Below are positions 50,362 through 60,688 of a DNA stretch of 64,000 nucleotides, in pieces. The DNA comes from Burkholderia pyrrocinia (GTDB lineage Bacteria > Pseudomonadota > Gammaproteobacteria > Burkholderiales > Burkholderiaceae): contig NZ_CP011503.1 in NCBI RefSeq assembly GCF_001028665.1, positions 310,001 through 374,000 on the forward strand, given 5' to 3'. The stretch's first letter is position 1. The number at the start of each line of letters is the position of its first letter. Made by a program: the position numbers and the translations under genes. A model generated the notes under the pieces. It was given only the letters and a program-made list of their open reading frames with translations. It was not told where the DNA came from and searched no databases.

Positions 50362-51834
50362 ATGCTTTACCAACTGCACGAATTCCAGCGGGCCATGCTG
50401 AGCCCGCTCACGGCCTGGGCCCAGGCTGCCTCCAAATCGTTCGCCAATCCGTCCAGCCCGTTTTCGCTGATGCCGGGCGCGACGCGGATGGCCGCCGCCT
50501 ACGAACTGATGTACCGGCTCGGCAAGGATTACGAGAAGCCCGAATTCAACATTCATCAGATCGTCAAGGACGGCCACAACATCCCGATCGTCGAGCAGAC
50601 GATCGTCGAGAAGCCGTTCTGCCGGCTGCTGCGTTTCAAGCGCTATTCGGACGACGCCGACGCCGTCACGCAACTGAAGGACGAACCGGTCGTGCTGGTT
50701 TGCGCGCCTCTGTCGGGCCACCACTCGACGCTGCTGCGCGACACGGTGCGCACGCTGCTGCAGGATCACAAGGTCTACATCACCGACTGGATCGACGCGC
50801 GGATGGTGCCGGTCGAGACCGGCCCGTTCCACCTGCACGACTACATCGCGTACATCCAGGAATTCATCCGTCACATCGGCGCGCGCAACCTGCACGTGAT
50901 CTCGGTGTGCCAGCCGACGGTGCCGGTGCTCGCGGCGATCTCGCTGATGGCGAGCCGCGGCGAGGATACGCCGCTCACGATGACGATGATGGGCGGCCCG
51001 ATCGACGCGCGCCGCAGCCCGACGTCGGTGAACTCGCTCGCGACGCAGCACTCGACCGCATGGTTCGAGAACAACGTGATCCACACGGTGCCCGCGAACT
51101 ATCCGGGCGAAGGCCGCCAGGTCTATCCGGGCTTCCTGCAGCACACCGGCTTCGTCGCGATGAACCCGGAACGGCACGCGCAATCGCACTGGGATTTCTA
51201 CCAGAGCCTGCTGCGCGGCGACGAGGACGACGCCGAAGCGCACCGCCGCTTCTACGACGAATACAACGCGGTGCTCGACATGGCCGCCGAGTATTACCTC
51301 GAGACGATCCGCGTCGTGTTCCAGGAATTCCGGCTGGCCGAAGGCACGTGGGATGTCGAGGGCGAGCGCGTGCGTCCGCAGGACATCCGGCACACCGCGC
51401 TGATGACGATCGAGGGCGAACTCGACGACATCTCGGGCAGCGGCCAGACGCACGTCGCGCACGAGCTGTGCACGGGCATCCCGCAGGATCACCGCCGCAG
51501 CCTGACCGCCGAGAAGTGCGGTCACTACGGGATCTTCTCGGGCCGCCGCTGGCGCACGATCATCTACCCGCAACTGCGCGACTTCATCCGCGAGCATGCG
51601 CCGGAGCCGAAGCACGGCGCGACGAAGGATTGCCCCGAGGCGCCGGCGGCCACGACGCTGACGGCCGTGCCGGCCATCGACACGCCGGCCGAAACGACGC
51701 GCGCCACCGCGGCGAAGCGCACGCGCGCGAAGGCGCCGGCCACGGCTGCCGCGCCCGCCAAGGCCGCACCGGGCGCGAAGCGCGCAAGCAGCAGCCCGCG
51801 CGCAAAAGCCCTGCGCACGCGCAAGGCCGCCTGA
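50362..51834 (+). CDS. phaZ: Intracellular polyhydroxybutyrate depolymerase PhaZ
   Basis: Mobilises stored PHB granules. 490 aa from MLYQLHEFQRAMLSPLTAWA. The catalytic triad aligns with Cys183 (ISVCQPTVPVL), Asp355 (EGELDDISGSG) and His388 (EKCGHYGIFSG), the same numbers I recall for Ralstonia eutropha PhaZ1. PHB-binding hydrophobic segments are recognisable. The C-terminal about 70 residues are Ala/Lys/Thr/Pro-rich (RATAAKRTRAKAPATAAAPA), an extension unlike the catalytic domain. The TetR gene is convergent with it, separated by a terminator. Confidence 0.95.
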   Translation: MLYQLHEFQRAMLSPLTAWAQAASKSFANPSSPFSLMPGATRMAAAYELMYRLGKDYEKPEFNIHQIVKDGHNIPIVEQTIVEKPFCRLLRFKRYSDDADAVTQLKDEPVVLVCAPLSGHHSTLLRDTVRTLLQDHKVYITDWIDARMVPVETGPFHLHDYIAYIQEFIRHIGARNLHVISVCQPTVPVLAAISLMASRGEDTPLTMTMMGGPIDARRSPTSVNSLATQHSTAWFENNVIHTVPANYPGEGRQVYPGFLQHTGFVAMNPERHAQSHWDFYQSLLRGDEDDAEAHRRFYDEYNAVLDMAAEYYLETIRVVFQEFRLAEGTWDVEGERVRPQDIRHTALMTIEGELDDISGSGQTHVAHELCTGIPQDHRRSLTAEKCGHYGIFSGRRWRTIIYPQLRDFIREHAPEPKHGATKDCPEAPAATTLTAVPAIDTPAETTRATAAKRTRAKAPATAAAPAKAAPGAKRASSSPRAKALRTRKAA

Positions 51835-51851
51835 CGCACCGCGTTCCGACG

Positions 51852-51888
51852 AAAAAACGCCGCCGTTGCCTGCGCACGGCGGCGTTTT
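51852..51888. terminator. Bidirectional terminator between phaZ and TetR gene
   Basis: AACGCCGCCGT/ACGGCGGCGTT, an 11-bp stem with a 9-nt loop (TGCCTGCGC). A6 precedes it and TTTT follows, so it is usable in both directions. Confidence 0.8.
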
Positions 51889-51915
51889 CGCATCCGGCGG
51901 CGAATGATCGCCGCG

Positions 51916-52548
51916 TCAGCGCCGCAGCAGATACGCGAGCAGCACCTCGGTGTTCATCCGGACCATCTCCGCGCGCTCGTCGGTGTCGGTGAAGTCGCGG
52001 CCGAGCGTCGCGGCGAGCGTGAAGCGGTTCGACACGATGTAGTAGCCGAGCCCCGACAGCGTCACGTAGAAGCGCAGCGGATCGACGTCGCTGCGGAACA
52101 GCCCGGCCTTCTGGCCGCGCATCAGCACGTTGCCGAGCTTCGCGACGATCGGCGACATCATCTCGCGGATCCGCGTCGACTTGTGCAGGTAGCGTGCTTC
52201 GTGCAGGTTCTCGTTGTTGATGAGCCTGAGCAGCTCCGGATGGTCGCGGTAGTAGTCCCAAACGAAATGCGCGAGCCGCGTGACGGCTTCGACCGGCGCG
52301 ACGCCGTCGAGATCGAGCACGCGCTCGGCCTCGGTCAGCGCGGAGAACGCGTGTTCGAGCACGGCCGTAAACAGCTGCTCCTTGCTGCCGAAGTAGTAAT
52401 AGAGCATGCGCTCGTTGGTTTCGGCCCGGCGCGCGATCTGGTCGACGCGCGCGCCGAACAGCCCTCCACTCGCGAACTCTTCGGCCGCCGCCATCAGGAT
52501 GCGACGGCGCGTACCTTCAGGATCTCTTTTGATTTTTGGCTGATTCAT
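51916..52548 (-). CDS. TetR/AcrR-family transcriptional regulator
   Basis: 210 aa. N-terminal helix-turn-helix: [40 protein letters not shown]. The C-terminal ligand domain (about 150 aa) resembles the larger TetR set with [20 protein letters not shown]. The ligand is unknown. It ends convergent to phaZ and is divergent from rsxB across 252 bp, so it may control itself and possibly rsxB-nth. The start ATG 52546-52548 is supported by the HTH position. Confidence 0.9.
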   Translation of the reverse strand: MNQPKIKRDPEGTRRRILMAAAEEFASGGLFGARVDQIARRAETNERMLYYYFGSKEQLFTAVLEHAFSALTEAERVLDLDGVAPVEAVTRLAHFVWDYYRDHPELLRLINNENLHEARYLHKSTRIREMMSPIVAKLGNVLMRGQKAGLFRSDVDPLRFYVTLSGLGYYIVSNRFTLAATLGRDFTDTDERAEMVRMNTEVLLAYLLRR

Positions 52549-52800
52549 GGTGGCGTTTTGCTATGTGAGCCGCTTGATCCGGACCGGCACCCCCACCGCC
52601 TCGGCGCCGGCCGCCCTGGAACGGGCGCGCCGCGTGCGGCCGCCCTCCTGCTGAGCCCCTGCAAAAAAGCGGTTCGATTATGCGCACAGACGGCGTCCAG
52701 CGCAATGCGGGAAATCGGCGATAATCGAGCTTTGGCAAACCTTTCCGGCCGCGCCGCGCGCGGCCGAGAGCCATTCGGCGCCGCAGCGCCCGTTGTCACC

Positions 52801-53706
52801 GTGACCGACTCCAAAACACTCGCGGATCGCATCGAAGATCTGCTTCCCCAGACGCAATGCACGAAGTGCGGCTATAACGGCTGCCGTCCGTACGCCGAGG
52901 CCATCGCCGCCGGCGACGCGAACTACAACCAATGTCCGCCCGGCGGCGCCGAAGGCATCGCGCGCCTCGCCGGCCTGCTCGGCAAGCCGGTGATTCCGCT
53001 GAACCCCGTCAACGGCAGCGAGCATCCGCGCGCGGTCGCATTCATCGACGAAAGCCTGTGCATCGGCTGCACGCTGTGCATGCAGGCGTGCCCGGTCGAC
53101 GCGATCGTCGGCGCACCGAAGCAGATGCACACGATCATCGAGTCGCTGTGCACCGGCTGCGACCTGTGCGTGCCGCCGTGCCCCGTCGACTGCATCGCGA
53201 TGCTGCCCGTGACCGGCGATCGCACCGGCTGGGACGCGTGGTCGCAACAGCAGGCCGATGCCGCGCGCGAACGCCATGACCTGCGGCTCGCCCGCCAGCG
53301 CCGCGAGCGCGAGGCCGCCGAAGCGCGCGCCGCCGCCCGCCGCGCGGCCAGTGCCAGTGCTGCGAAGCCGGCCGCGGAACAACCCGGAGCACCGCCCGAC
53401 GCGCCGGCCGCCGCACCGGCCGCCGACGATGCCGACGCGAAGAAGCGCGCGATCATCGCCGCCGCGCTCGAACGCGCGCGCAAGAAGAAGGAAGAACTCT
53501 CCGGGCAAGGCGCCGGGCCGAAGAACACCGAAGGCGTAAGCGCGGCCGTCCAGGCGCAGATCGACGCGGCCGAGGCCCGCCGCAAACGGCTTGCCGAACA
53601 GCAGGCGCAGCGCGACGCCGACACCGCGGCGGATGGCAACGACCACGACGCAGGCAACGACGACCAAGGCGGCCCGTCCGCGCCGCCCGACCAGAACGCT
53701 CCATGA
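52801..53706 (+). CDS. rsxB: Electron transport complex subunit RsxB/RnfB-like ferredoxin protein
   Basis: 301 aa from GTG 52801 ([20 protein letters not shown]). Ferredoxin-like: [15 protein letters not shown] with later cysteine as one Fe-S site, then two 4Fe-4S motifs [14 protein letters not shown] and [14 protein letters not shown]. The N-terminal membrane helix of classical RnfB is absent. The last about 140 residues are Ala/Arg/Lys/Glu-rich and helical ([18 protein letters not shown]). The rest of the Rnf complex is not in the window. Its stop overlaps nth by 4 bp. Confidence 0.9.
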   Translation: MTDSKTLADRIEDLLPQTQCTKCGYNGCRPYAEAIAAGDANYNQCPPGGAEGIARLAGLLGKPVIPLNPVNGSEHPRAVAFIDESLCIGCTLCMQACPVDAIVGAPKQMHTIIESLCTGCDLCVPPCPVDCIAMLPVTGDRTGWDAWSQQQADAARERHDLRLARQRREREAAEARAAARRAASASAAKPAAEQPGAPPDAPAAAPAADDADAKKRAIIAAALERARKKKEELSGQGAGPKNTEGVSAAVQAQIDAAEARRKRLAEQQAQRDADTAADGNDHDAGNDDQGGPSAPPDQNAP

Positions 53707-54347
53707 ACGCCAGCAAACGACGCGCGATCTACGAAACGCTGCAGAGCCTCAATCCGCATCCGACCACCGAGCTCGAATACTCGACGCCGTTCGAGCTGCT
53801 GATCGCCGTGATGCTGTCCGCGCAGGCGACCGACGTGTCGGTCAACAAGGCGATGCGGAAGATGTTTCCGGTCGCGAACACCCCGCGACAAATCGTCGCG
53901 CTTGGCGAGGAAGGCGTCACCGAGTACATCAAGACGATCGGTCTTTACCGGACCAAGGCGAAAAACGTGGTCGCGACGTGCCGGATCCTGCTCGACCGCT
54001 ACGACGGCGAGGTACCGGCCGATCGCGAAGCGCTCGAAAGCCTGCCGGGCGTCGGCCGCAAGACCGCGAATGTCGTGCTGAACACCGCGTTCGGCCAGCC
54101 GACGATCGCGGTCGACACGCATATCTTCCGTGTTGCGAATCGCACGGGACTCGCGCCGGGCAAGGACGTGCGGGCCGTCGAGGCCGCGCTCGAGAAGTTC
54201 ACGCCGAAGGACTTCCTGCAGGACGCGCATCACTGGCTGATCCTGCACGGGCGCTATGTGTGCAAGGCCCGCAAGCCCGAATGCTGGCACTGCGCGATCG
54301 AGCCGCTGTGCGAATTCAGGCCGAAAACGCCGCCGCCCAACGAGTAA
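53703..54347 (+). CDS. nth: Endonuclease III
   Basis: DNA glycosylase/AP lyase of base-excision repair for oxidised pyrimidines. 214 aa. The helix-hairpin-helix is [18 protein letters not shown] with catalytic Lys in RKTAN and Asp in [11 protein letters not shown]. The 4Fe-4S cluster cysteines are [17 protein letters not shown]. Start ATG 53703 overlaps the rsxB stop (ATGA), giving coupled translation. The rsxB-nth arrangement is known in other proteobacteria. Confidence 0.97.
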   Translation: MNASKRRAIYETLQSLNPHPTTELEYSTPFELLIAVMLSAQATDVSVNKAMRKMFPVANTPRQIVALGEEGVTEYIKTIGLYRTKAKNVVATCRILLDRYDGEVPADREALESLPGVGRKTANVVLNTAFGQPTIAVDTHIFRVANRTGLAPGKDVRAVEAALEKFTPKDFLQDAHHWLILHGRYVCKARKPECWHCAIEPLCEFRPKTPPPNE

Positions 54348-54450
54348 GCGTCAGGCGCGACAGAGCCGCACCGTGCCGGCCGACCGAACCGGCCCGGCAC
54401 AATCCACCCCGTCGGCGCCACCGCAACGCCCGCACCCTTCCCTTCTCCGA

Positions 54451-55380
54451 CTACGCGTTGGATGTCGCAGTGGCATCGTCGGCCGCCGCGCCGCCCGCGC
54501 GCACGAGCGCCAGCACGGCCGCAAGGATCGCGACGCCGCCCGCCCACTGCAGCGGCGACAGCGCTTCACCGAACAGCAGCGCCGCGAGCGCGACCGTCAC
54601 GACCGGCTCGAGCGTCGACAGCATCGACGTGCGCGCCGCCCCGAGCCGCTCTAGCCCGGCGAAGAACGCGAGCATGGCCGCGACCGTCGAGACGAGCGCG
54701 ATCGCGAGCATCGACGCCCAGCCGCCGGCCGTCGCGGGCCAGCGCGGCGGCGTGCCGAACGCCGCGGTCCGCACGACGGCGATCGCCACGAGCGTCGCGG
54801 TCGCCGAAAGACAGATGATCGCGGTGGTCGCGAGCGGATCGACGCCGCGCGTCGCCTTCGTGCCGCCGACGATATACAGCGAATAGATCACCGCGGCCGC
54901 CAGCGCGAGCGCGATCCCGAGCGGCTCGCCGTGCCCGCCGCCGACCATCAGCGCGGAGCCCGCGACGCACAGCACGAGCGCGACGGCCTTCGCGCGCGTG
55001 AGGCGCTCGCCGAGCCACCACGCGGCCAGCAGCGTGACGAACGCCGGATACAGATACAGCAGCAGCGCGACGAGGCTTGCCTGCGCGTGCTGCAGCGCGC
55101 TGAAATAGCAGAACGACTGGCCGACGTAACCGAGCGCGCCCATCGCCACGAGCGGCGCGAGCGCGCGCCCGCGCGGCCACGCGACGCGGCGGTGGCGCGC
55201 GATCGCGGCGAGTACCGCGCCGCCGATCGCGAAGCGCACGATCAGCAGCCCGAGTACGTCGACGCCGGCCGCGTAAGCGTAGCGGCCGAAGATCGCCATC
55301 GCGCCGAACGCGGCGGCGGACAACGCGACGTAGAGCGTGCCCTGAAGGGCAGCGGACGATGAGCGGGCGGTGGCGGTCAT
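54451..55380 (-). CDS. EamA/DMT-family transporter
   Basis: 309 aa from MTATARSSSAALQGTLYVAL. Ten hydrophobic helices arranged as two EamA halves: AAFGAMAIFGRYAYAAGVDV, GYVGQSFCYFSALQHAQASL and LGAARTSMLSTLEPVVTVAL. The family exports small metabolites such as amino acids; cargo unknown. Convergent to nth and divergent from the DUF1841 gene. The next in-frame ATG upstream would add 21 residues without family similarity. Confidence 0.9.
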   Translation of the reverse strand: MTATARSSSAALQGTLYVALSAAAFGAMAIFGRYAYAAGVDVLGLLIVRFAIGGAVLAAIARHRRVAWPRGRALAPLVAMGALGYVGQSFCYFSALQHAQASLVALLLYLYPAFVTLLAAWWLGERLTRAKAVALVLCVAGSALMVGGGHGEPLGIALALAAAVIYSLYIVGGTKATRGVDPLATTAIICLSATATLVAIAVVRTAAFGTPPRWPATAGGWASMLAIALVSTVAAMLAFFAGLERLGAARTSMLSTLEPVVTVALAALLFGEALSPLQWAGGVAILAAVLALVRAGGAAADDATATSNA

Positions 55381-55614
55381 GACGGAACGGATGAGAACGG
55401 TGCGGTGACTGGAAACGTCGGAGTGTAGCGGCGCGGCGGCCACGAGCCTAGTCCGCGCTTACCCGTTCCGCCGCCCCGGGACGGAACGGCCGCAACTGGC
55501 GGCAACCGACCGTCGCCGCGCACCCGCGCATCCGCACCGCCAGGCCGACCGCCCCGCCACCACTGCCGCGCCAACCGCTCCAGCCCGCCGCCAGCACCGT
55601 CCGCCGACCCGGCG

Positions 55615-55620
55615 TACAAT
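55615..55620 (+). promoter_or_regulatory. -10-like TACAAT upstream of DUF1841 gene
   Basis: TACAAT within CCCGGCGTACAATGCGCG, 46 bp before the ATG; -35 not clear. The 285-bp EamA/DUF1841 interval is otherwise without a gene. Confidence 0.35.
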
Positions 55621-55665
55621 GCGCGACGCGGCATGACGCCGCCCGAATCACGACGTTTCCCCACC

Positions 55666-56100
55666 ATGTTCAATCCAAGCCGCGACGAAGTGCGTCGCTT
55701 TTTCACCGAGACCTGGCGCAAGCAGCGCGCGGGCGAGATCCTGACGCCGCTGGAAGCGATGGCAGCCGACTGGATCGTCGAGCATCCCGAATACCACGCC
55801 GAACTCGACGATGCCGACGGTGCGGCCGCGCGCAACTACACGCCCGAGGAAGGTCGCACGAACCCGTTCCTGCACCTGTCGATGCACCTCGCGATCAGCG
55901 AGCAGTTGTCGATCGACCAGCCGCCCGGCATCCGCGCCGCGCACGACAAGCTGGCGGCGAAGCTCGACTCGACCCACGACGCGCAGCACGCGATCATGGA
56001 ATGCCTCGGCGAGACGATCTGGGAAGCGCAGCGCACGAACACGCCGCCCGATACCGACGCGTACCTGCAACGCATCCTGCGTCGCGCGTCGCGCGACTGA
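55666..56100 (+). CDS. DUF1841 family protein
   Basis: 144 aa from MFNPSRDEVRRFFTETWRKQ. Family landmarks: LTPLEAMAADWIVEHPEYH, NPFLHLSMHLAISEQLSIDQ, HAIMECLGETIWEAQRTNTPP. It is a conserved betaproteobacterial and gammaproteobacterial cytoplasmic protein of unknown function. No membrane segment. Ends convergent to two cytochrome c genes with a terminator between. Confidence 0.9.
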   Translation: MFNPSRDEVRRFFTETWRKQRAGEILTPLEAMAADWIVEHPEYHAELDDADGAAARNYTPEEGRTNPFLHLSMHLAISEQLSIDQPPGIRAAHDKLAAKLDSTHDAQHAIMECLGETIWEAQRTNTPPDTDAYLQRILRRASRD

Positions 56101-56130
56101 GCGCGGCACCGCCGGGCCGCGGACAAAAAA

Positions 56131-56152
56131 ATACCCCGCCTCGGCGGGGTAT
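56131..56152. terminator. Terminator between DUF1841 and cytochrome c genes
   Basis: ATACCCCGCC-TC-GGCGGGGTAT, a perfect 10-bp inverted repeat with a 2-nt centre. On the minus strand it is followed by TTTTTTT, so mainly terminates the cytochrome transcript. Confidence 0.75.
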
Positions 56153-56186
56153 TCTTGCTGCGCGGGCCCGGCAAGGCCCGTCGCGC

Positions 56187-56546
56187 TTACTTCTTGAACA
56201 CGAGATCGGTCTCTTTCAGCGATTCGATGTAGGACGCGATGTCCTTCATGTCGCTGACCGACAGGCTCTGCACCTGCGCCTGCATGATCGCGTTGTTGCG
56301 GCCGAGCAGCGGGTTCGTCAGCCCCATCTGGTACTGGCGCATCGCCCACACGAGGTAGTCGGCATGCTGGCCGGCGAGGCGCGGATACTCGGCGTTGATC
56401 GGCTTGTTCATCTGCGCGCCGTGGCAGGCCGCGCAGTTGTGCGATTCGACCAGTTCCTTGCCCTTCGTGATGTCCGCTGCGTGCGCGGTACCGATCGCGA
56501 GGCCGGCCGCCAGTGCCACCGCCGCCGTCTTGAATGCGTTGTTCAT
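56187..56546 (-). CDS. Class I monohaem cytochrome c
   Basis: 119 aa. Signal peptide MNNAFKTAAVALAAGLAIGT..AHA. One haem site CAACH (NCAACHGAQMNKPINAEYPR) and a C-terminal methionine as likely axial ligand (IMQAQVQSLSVSDMKDIASY). The sequence resembles half of a cytochrome c4. Periplasmic electron carrier. Transcribed after a sister cytochrome 40 bp upstream. Confidence 0.9.
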   Translation of the reverse strand: MNNAFKTAAVALAAGLAIGTAHAADITKGKELVESHNCAACHGAQMNKPINAEYPRLAGQHADYLVWAMRQYQMGLTNPLLGRNNAIMQAQVQSLSVSDMKDIASYIESLKETDLVFKK

Positions 56547-56586
56547 GAATGCTCCTGTCCCGCCGGAGAGATCGGCGGCGCGCGCT

Positions 56587-56946
56587 TTACTTGTAGGGAT
56601 TGTCCTTCGTGTCGGCCTTCTGGACGGCGTAGTAAGCCGCCAGATCCGCGATGTCCTGGTCCGTCAGCGAACCGGCGATCGCGTTCATCGACGGGAAGTG
56701 ACGATCCTTCTTGCGGTAGGCCTTCAGCGCGTTCTCGAGATATTGCTGGTTCTGGCCGCCAAGGACAGGCACCCGGTAGACCTCCGGGTACGCCGCGCGG
56801 TAGTCCTGGATGCCGTGGCAACCGATGCACATGGCGGCCTTGCTCGCCCCGTCCTTCGGGTTGCCGACCACACCGGCCGCCTGCGCGCTGCCCGCGAGCG
56901 CCACGAGCGCTGCGACAACGACGTGTTTGCCGACGAATTTGTTCAT
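56587..56946 (-). CDS. Class I monohaem cytochrome c
   Basis: 119 aa with signal peptide MNKFVGKHVVVAALVALAGS. One haem site CIGCH (MCIGCHGIQDYRAAYPEVYR) and GGQNQQYLENALKAYRKKDR. Same length and architecture as its downstream neighbour: together they look like the two halves of a dihaem cytochrome c4 made as separate proteins. Starts after a ribosome site (CAAGAG) and is divergent from the MoxR gene. Confidence 0.9.
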   Translation of the reverse strand: MNKFVGKHVVVAALVALAGSAQAAGVVGNPKDGASKAAMCIGCHGIQDYRAAYPEVYRVPVLGGQNQQYLENALKAYRKKDRHFPSMNAIAGSLTDQDIADLAAYYAVQKADTKDNPYK

Positions 56947-57153
56947 AGCTCTTGTAACCTAGCTTGAGGGGAAACTGGCGCCAAAGCGGCAACGGCCCGC
57001 GCCGTTTTGCTTATCGGATCGCCACGCAGGCCAAAAAAAACGGCCAGATTGTACCGCGTCGGCGGGGAACGCGTCCACAAAGCGCCCCGGTCCGCCCCGC
57101 CACAGCCCCGCTACGATACGCGGGCGCGGCCCAACCGCACAGCCCTTCTGACT

Positions 57154-57159
57154 TATACT
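57154..57159 (+). promoter_or_regulatory. -10-like TATACT upstream of MoxR gene
   Basis: TATACT in CTGACTTATACTGGGTTTTTTTCCC, followed by a T7 run, 33 bp before the likely start codon. No clear -35. Confidence 0.35.
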
Positions 57160-57191
57160 GGGTTTTTTTCCCGATGAAGAAGAGCGCCGCC

Positions 57192-58034
<843 letters not shown>

Positions 58035-58061
58035 TCCTCCCCCACCCGCGAAGGCCCGGCC

Positions 58062-59237
58062 ATGCTGCTCAATTTCTTCTACGCGCTGCGCGCAGCCAAG
58101 CTGCCCGTCTCGGTGAAGGAATACCTGACGCTGCTCGAAGCGCTGAAGGCCGGGCTGATCTCGCCGTCGATCGACGCGTTCTACTTCCTCGCGCGGATGA
58201 CGCTCGTCAAGGACGAGCAGTACTTCGACAAGTTCGACCAGGCATTCGGCGCGTATTTCCACGGCGTGTCCGCGCTGCCGTCCGATGCGTTCGACATCCC
58301 GCTCGACTGGCTCGAGAAGCGTCTCGAGCGCGAGCTGTCGCCGGAGGAAAAGGCGCAGATCGAAGCGATGGGCGGGCTCGACAAGCTGATGGAGCGTCTG
58401 AAGGCACTGCTCGACGAGCAGAAGGAACGCCACGAAGGCGGCAACAAGTGGATCGGCACGGGCGGCACGTCGCCGTTCGGGCACGGCGGCTACAACCCGG
58501 AAGGCGTGCGCATCGGCGGCCCGTCGAACGGCAACCGCACCGCGGTGAAAGTGTGGGAAGCGCGCGCATACCGCGACTACGACGATTCCGTCGAGATCGG
58601 CACGCGCAACATCAAGGTCGCGCTGCGGCGGCTGCGACGCTTCGCGCGCGAAGGCGCGGCCGAGGAACTCGACCTGCCCGGCACGATCCGCAGCACCGCC
58701 GCGAACGCCGGCTGGCTCGACCTGCGGATGGTGCCCGAGCGCCACAACAACGTGAAGGTGCTGATGCTGCTCGACGTCGGCGGCTCGATGGACGACCACA
58801 TCAAGCGCACCGAAGAGCTGTTCTCGGCCGCGAAGGCCGAATTCAAGCACCTGGAATTCTTCTACTTCCACAACTGCGTGTACGACCACCTGTGGAAGAA
58901 CAACCGCCGCCGCCACTCGGAGCGCACCGCGACGTGGGACGTGCTGCACAAGTTCACGCCCGACTACAAGCTGATCTTCGTCGGCGACGCGACGATGAGC
59001 CCGTACGAAGTGCTGCAGCCCGGCGGCTCGGTCGAATACAACAACCCGGAAGCCGGCGCCGTGTGGCTGCGCCGCCTCGCCGACCAGTTCCCCCATCATG
59101 CATGGCTGAACCCCGAGCCCGAGCGGCTATGGGACTACCGGCAATCGGTCGCGGTCATCCGCGACCTGCTCGGCCATCGCATGTATCCGCTCACGCTCGC
59201 GGGCCTCGAAACCGCGATGCGCACACTCAGCAAGTAA
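58062..59237 (+). CDS. VWA-domain protein (CoxE-like), MoxR partner
   Basis: 391 aa. An N-terminal region of about 150 residues (MLLNFFYALRAAKLPVSVKE, SPEEKAQIEAMGGLDKLMER) is followed by the VWA fold. The metal-ion site reads LLDVGGSMDDHIKR: the usual DxSxS motif is DVGGS, so the first Ser is Gly. The C-terminus is LGHRMYPLTLAGLETAMRTL. With the upstream MoxR ATPase it forms a two-gene unit, likely an assembly or chaperone module of unknown client. Confidence 0.9.
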   Translation: MLLNFFYALRAAKLPVSVKEYLTLLEALKAGLISPSIDAFYFLARMTLVKDEQYFDKFDQAFGAYFHGVSALPSDAFDIPLDWLEKRLERELSPEEKAQIEAMGGLDKLMERLKALLDEQKERHEGGNKWIGTGGTSPFGHGGYNPEGVRIGGPSNGNRTAVKVWEARAYRDYDDSVEIGTRNIKVALRRLRRFAREGAAEELDLPGTIRSTAANAGWLDLRMVPERHNNVKVLMLLDVGGSMDDHIKRTEELFSAAKAEFKHLEFFYFHNCVYDHLWKNNRRRHSERTATWDVLHKFTPDYKLIFVGDATMSPYEVLQPGGSVEYNNPEAGAVWLRRLADQFPHHAWLNPEPERLWDYRQSVAVIRDLLGHRMYPLTLAGLETAMRTLSK

Positions 59238-59295
59238 CGCAACCCACCAGCAGACACGAAGGCCGCGTGCGAGCGGCTTCCCCCCCGGAGATAGC

Positions 59296-60507
59296 ATGAA
59301 CCCCACGCCCACCGCGAGCGCTGGCCGCGCCGGCGGCCGCCGCTTTTTCGCCGACACATCCGTCTCGGCGCTCGTCGCCGGCTTCGTCGCGATGATGACG
59401 GGCTACACGAGCTCGCTCGTGCTGATGTTCCAGGCCGGCCGCGCCGCCCACCTCACCGATGCGCAGATCTCGTCGTGGATCTGGGCGCTGTCGATCGGCA
59501 TGGCGCTGACGACGATCGGCCTGTCGCTGCGCTTTCGCGCGCCCGTCGTCGTCGCGTGGTCGACGCCCGGCGCCGCGCTCCTGATCGCATCGCTGCCCGG
59601 CGTGCCCTACGCCGAGGCGATCGGCGCGTTCGTCGTATGCGCGCTGCTGCTGACGGCCATCGGCGTGAGCGGCCTGTTCGACACGCTGATGCGCCGGATT
59701 CCGGCCGGCATCGCCGCCGCGCTGCTCGCGGGCATCCTGTTCGAGATCGGCATCGAGATCTTCCGCGCCGCGCAGTTCCAGACCGCGCTCGTGCTCGCGA
59801 TGTTCTTCACGTACCTGATCGTCAAGCGGCTCGCGCCGCGCTATGCGATCGTGATGACGCTGATCGTCGGCACGGCGGTGGCCGGCGGCCTCGGCCTGCT
59901 CGACTTCAGCCGCTTCCACATCGCGCTCGCGCAGCCCGTGTTCACGATGCCCGCGTTTTCGATCGCGTCGATCGTCAGCATCGGCATTCCGCTGTTCGTC
60001 GTCGCGATGGCGTCGCAGAACGTGCCGGGCATCGCGGTGCTGCGCGCGGACGGCTACCAGACGCCGTCGTCGCCGCTGATCGCGACGACCGGCCTCGCAT
60101 CGCTGCTGCTCGCACCGTTCGGCTCGCACGGCGTGAACCTCGCGGCGATCACGGCGGCGATCTGCACCGGCCCCGAGGCGCACGAGGATCACGCAAAGCG
60201 TTACACGGCCGCCGTGTGGTGCGGCACGTTCTACCTGGTCGCCGGGATCTTCGGCGCGACGATCGCCGCGCTGTTCGCGGCGCTGCCGAAGGCGCTCGTC
60301 GTGTCGGTCGCCGCGCTCGCGCTGTTCGGCTCGATCATGAGCGGGCTCGCGAACGCGATGCAGGACGTGAAGCAGCGCGAAGCCGCGCTCGTCACGTTCA
60401 TGGTCACCGCGTCGGGCCTCACGCTGCTGTCGATCGGCTCGGCGTTCTGGGGGCTCGTCGCGGGGATCGTCACGCAGGTGATCCTGAACGCGCGACGCCC
60501 GGCGTGA
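59296..60507 (+). CDS. benE: Benzoate/H+ symporter BenE family transporter
   Basis: 403-aa inner-membrane protein, about 12 helices. The N-terminus has the variable [20 protein letters not shown] before the first helix. Family sequences [40 protein letters not shown] and [20 protein letters not shown] are readable. Expected to import benzoate with protons; no ben catabolic gene is nearby, so the substrate is uncertain. Follows the VWA gene by 58 bp; co-transcription is possible. Confidence 0.88.
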   Translation: MNPTPTASAGRAGGRRFFADTSVSALVAGFVAMMTGYTSSLVLMFQAGRAAHLTDAQISSWIWALSIGMALTTIGLSLRFRAPVVVAWSTPGAALLIASLPGVPYAEAIGAFVVCALLLTAIGVSGLFDTLMRRIPAGIAAALLAGILFEIGIEIFRAAQFQTALVLAMFFTYLIVKRLAPRYAIVMTLIVGTAVAGGLGLLDFSRFHIALAQPVFTMPAFSIASIVSIGIPLFVVAMASQNVPGIAVLRADGYQTPSSPLIATTGLASLLLAPFGSHGVNLAAITAAICTGPEAHEDHAKRYTAAVWCGTFYLVAGIFGATIAALFAALPKALVVSVAALALFGSIMSGLANAMQDVKQREAALVTFMVTASGLTLLSIGSAFWGLVAGIVTQVILNARRPA

Positions 60508-60585
60508 CGCGGCTCGCCGCCCGCTGCGGCGGTTGCCGTGCCCGCCCCCGGGGCACGCCAAAACGTGCCCGACACGAATCGGGCC

Positions 60586-60591
60586 TAAAAT
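60586..60591 (+). promoter_or_regulatory. -10-like TAAAAT upstream of tal
   Basis: TAAAAT within GGGCCTAAAATGATGGATCG, 98 bp before the transaldolase ATG. Just upstream is a hairpin GGGCACG-CCAAAA-CGTGCCC (60551-60570). Confidence 0.35.
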
Positions 60592-60688
60592 GATGGATCG
60601 AAAGCGGCGCCCGGCGCCGCTTCGCTTCGCCGCCGCGCTCGCGCGGCCCGTGAGAACCCGGCGCCCCGCGCCCTTCTTCCGAATCGCC

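Noticed and set aside
57160..57173. GGGTTTTTTTCCC before the MoxR gene, considered as terminator
   Set aside because: Three-base stem with T-only loop is too weak; it lies just after the -10 and before the start codon, so a terminator makes no sense.
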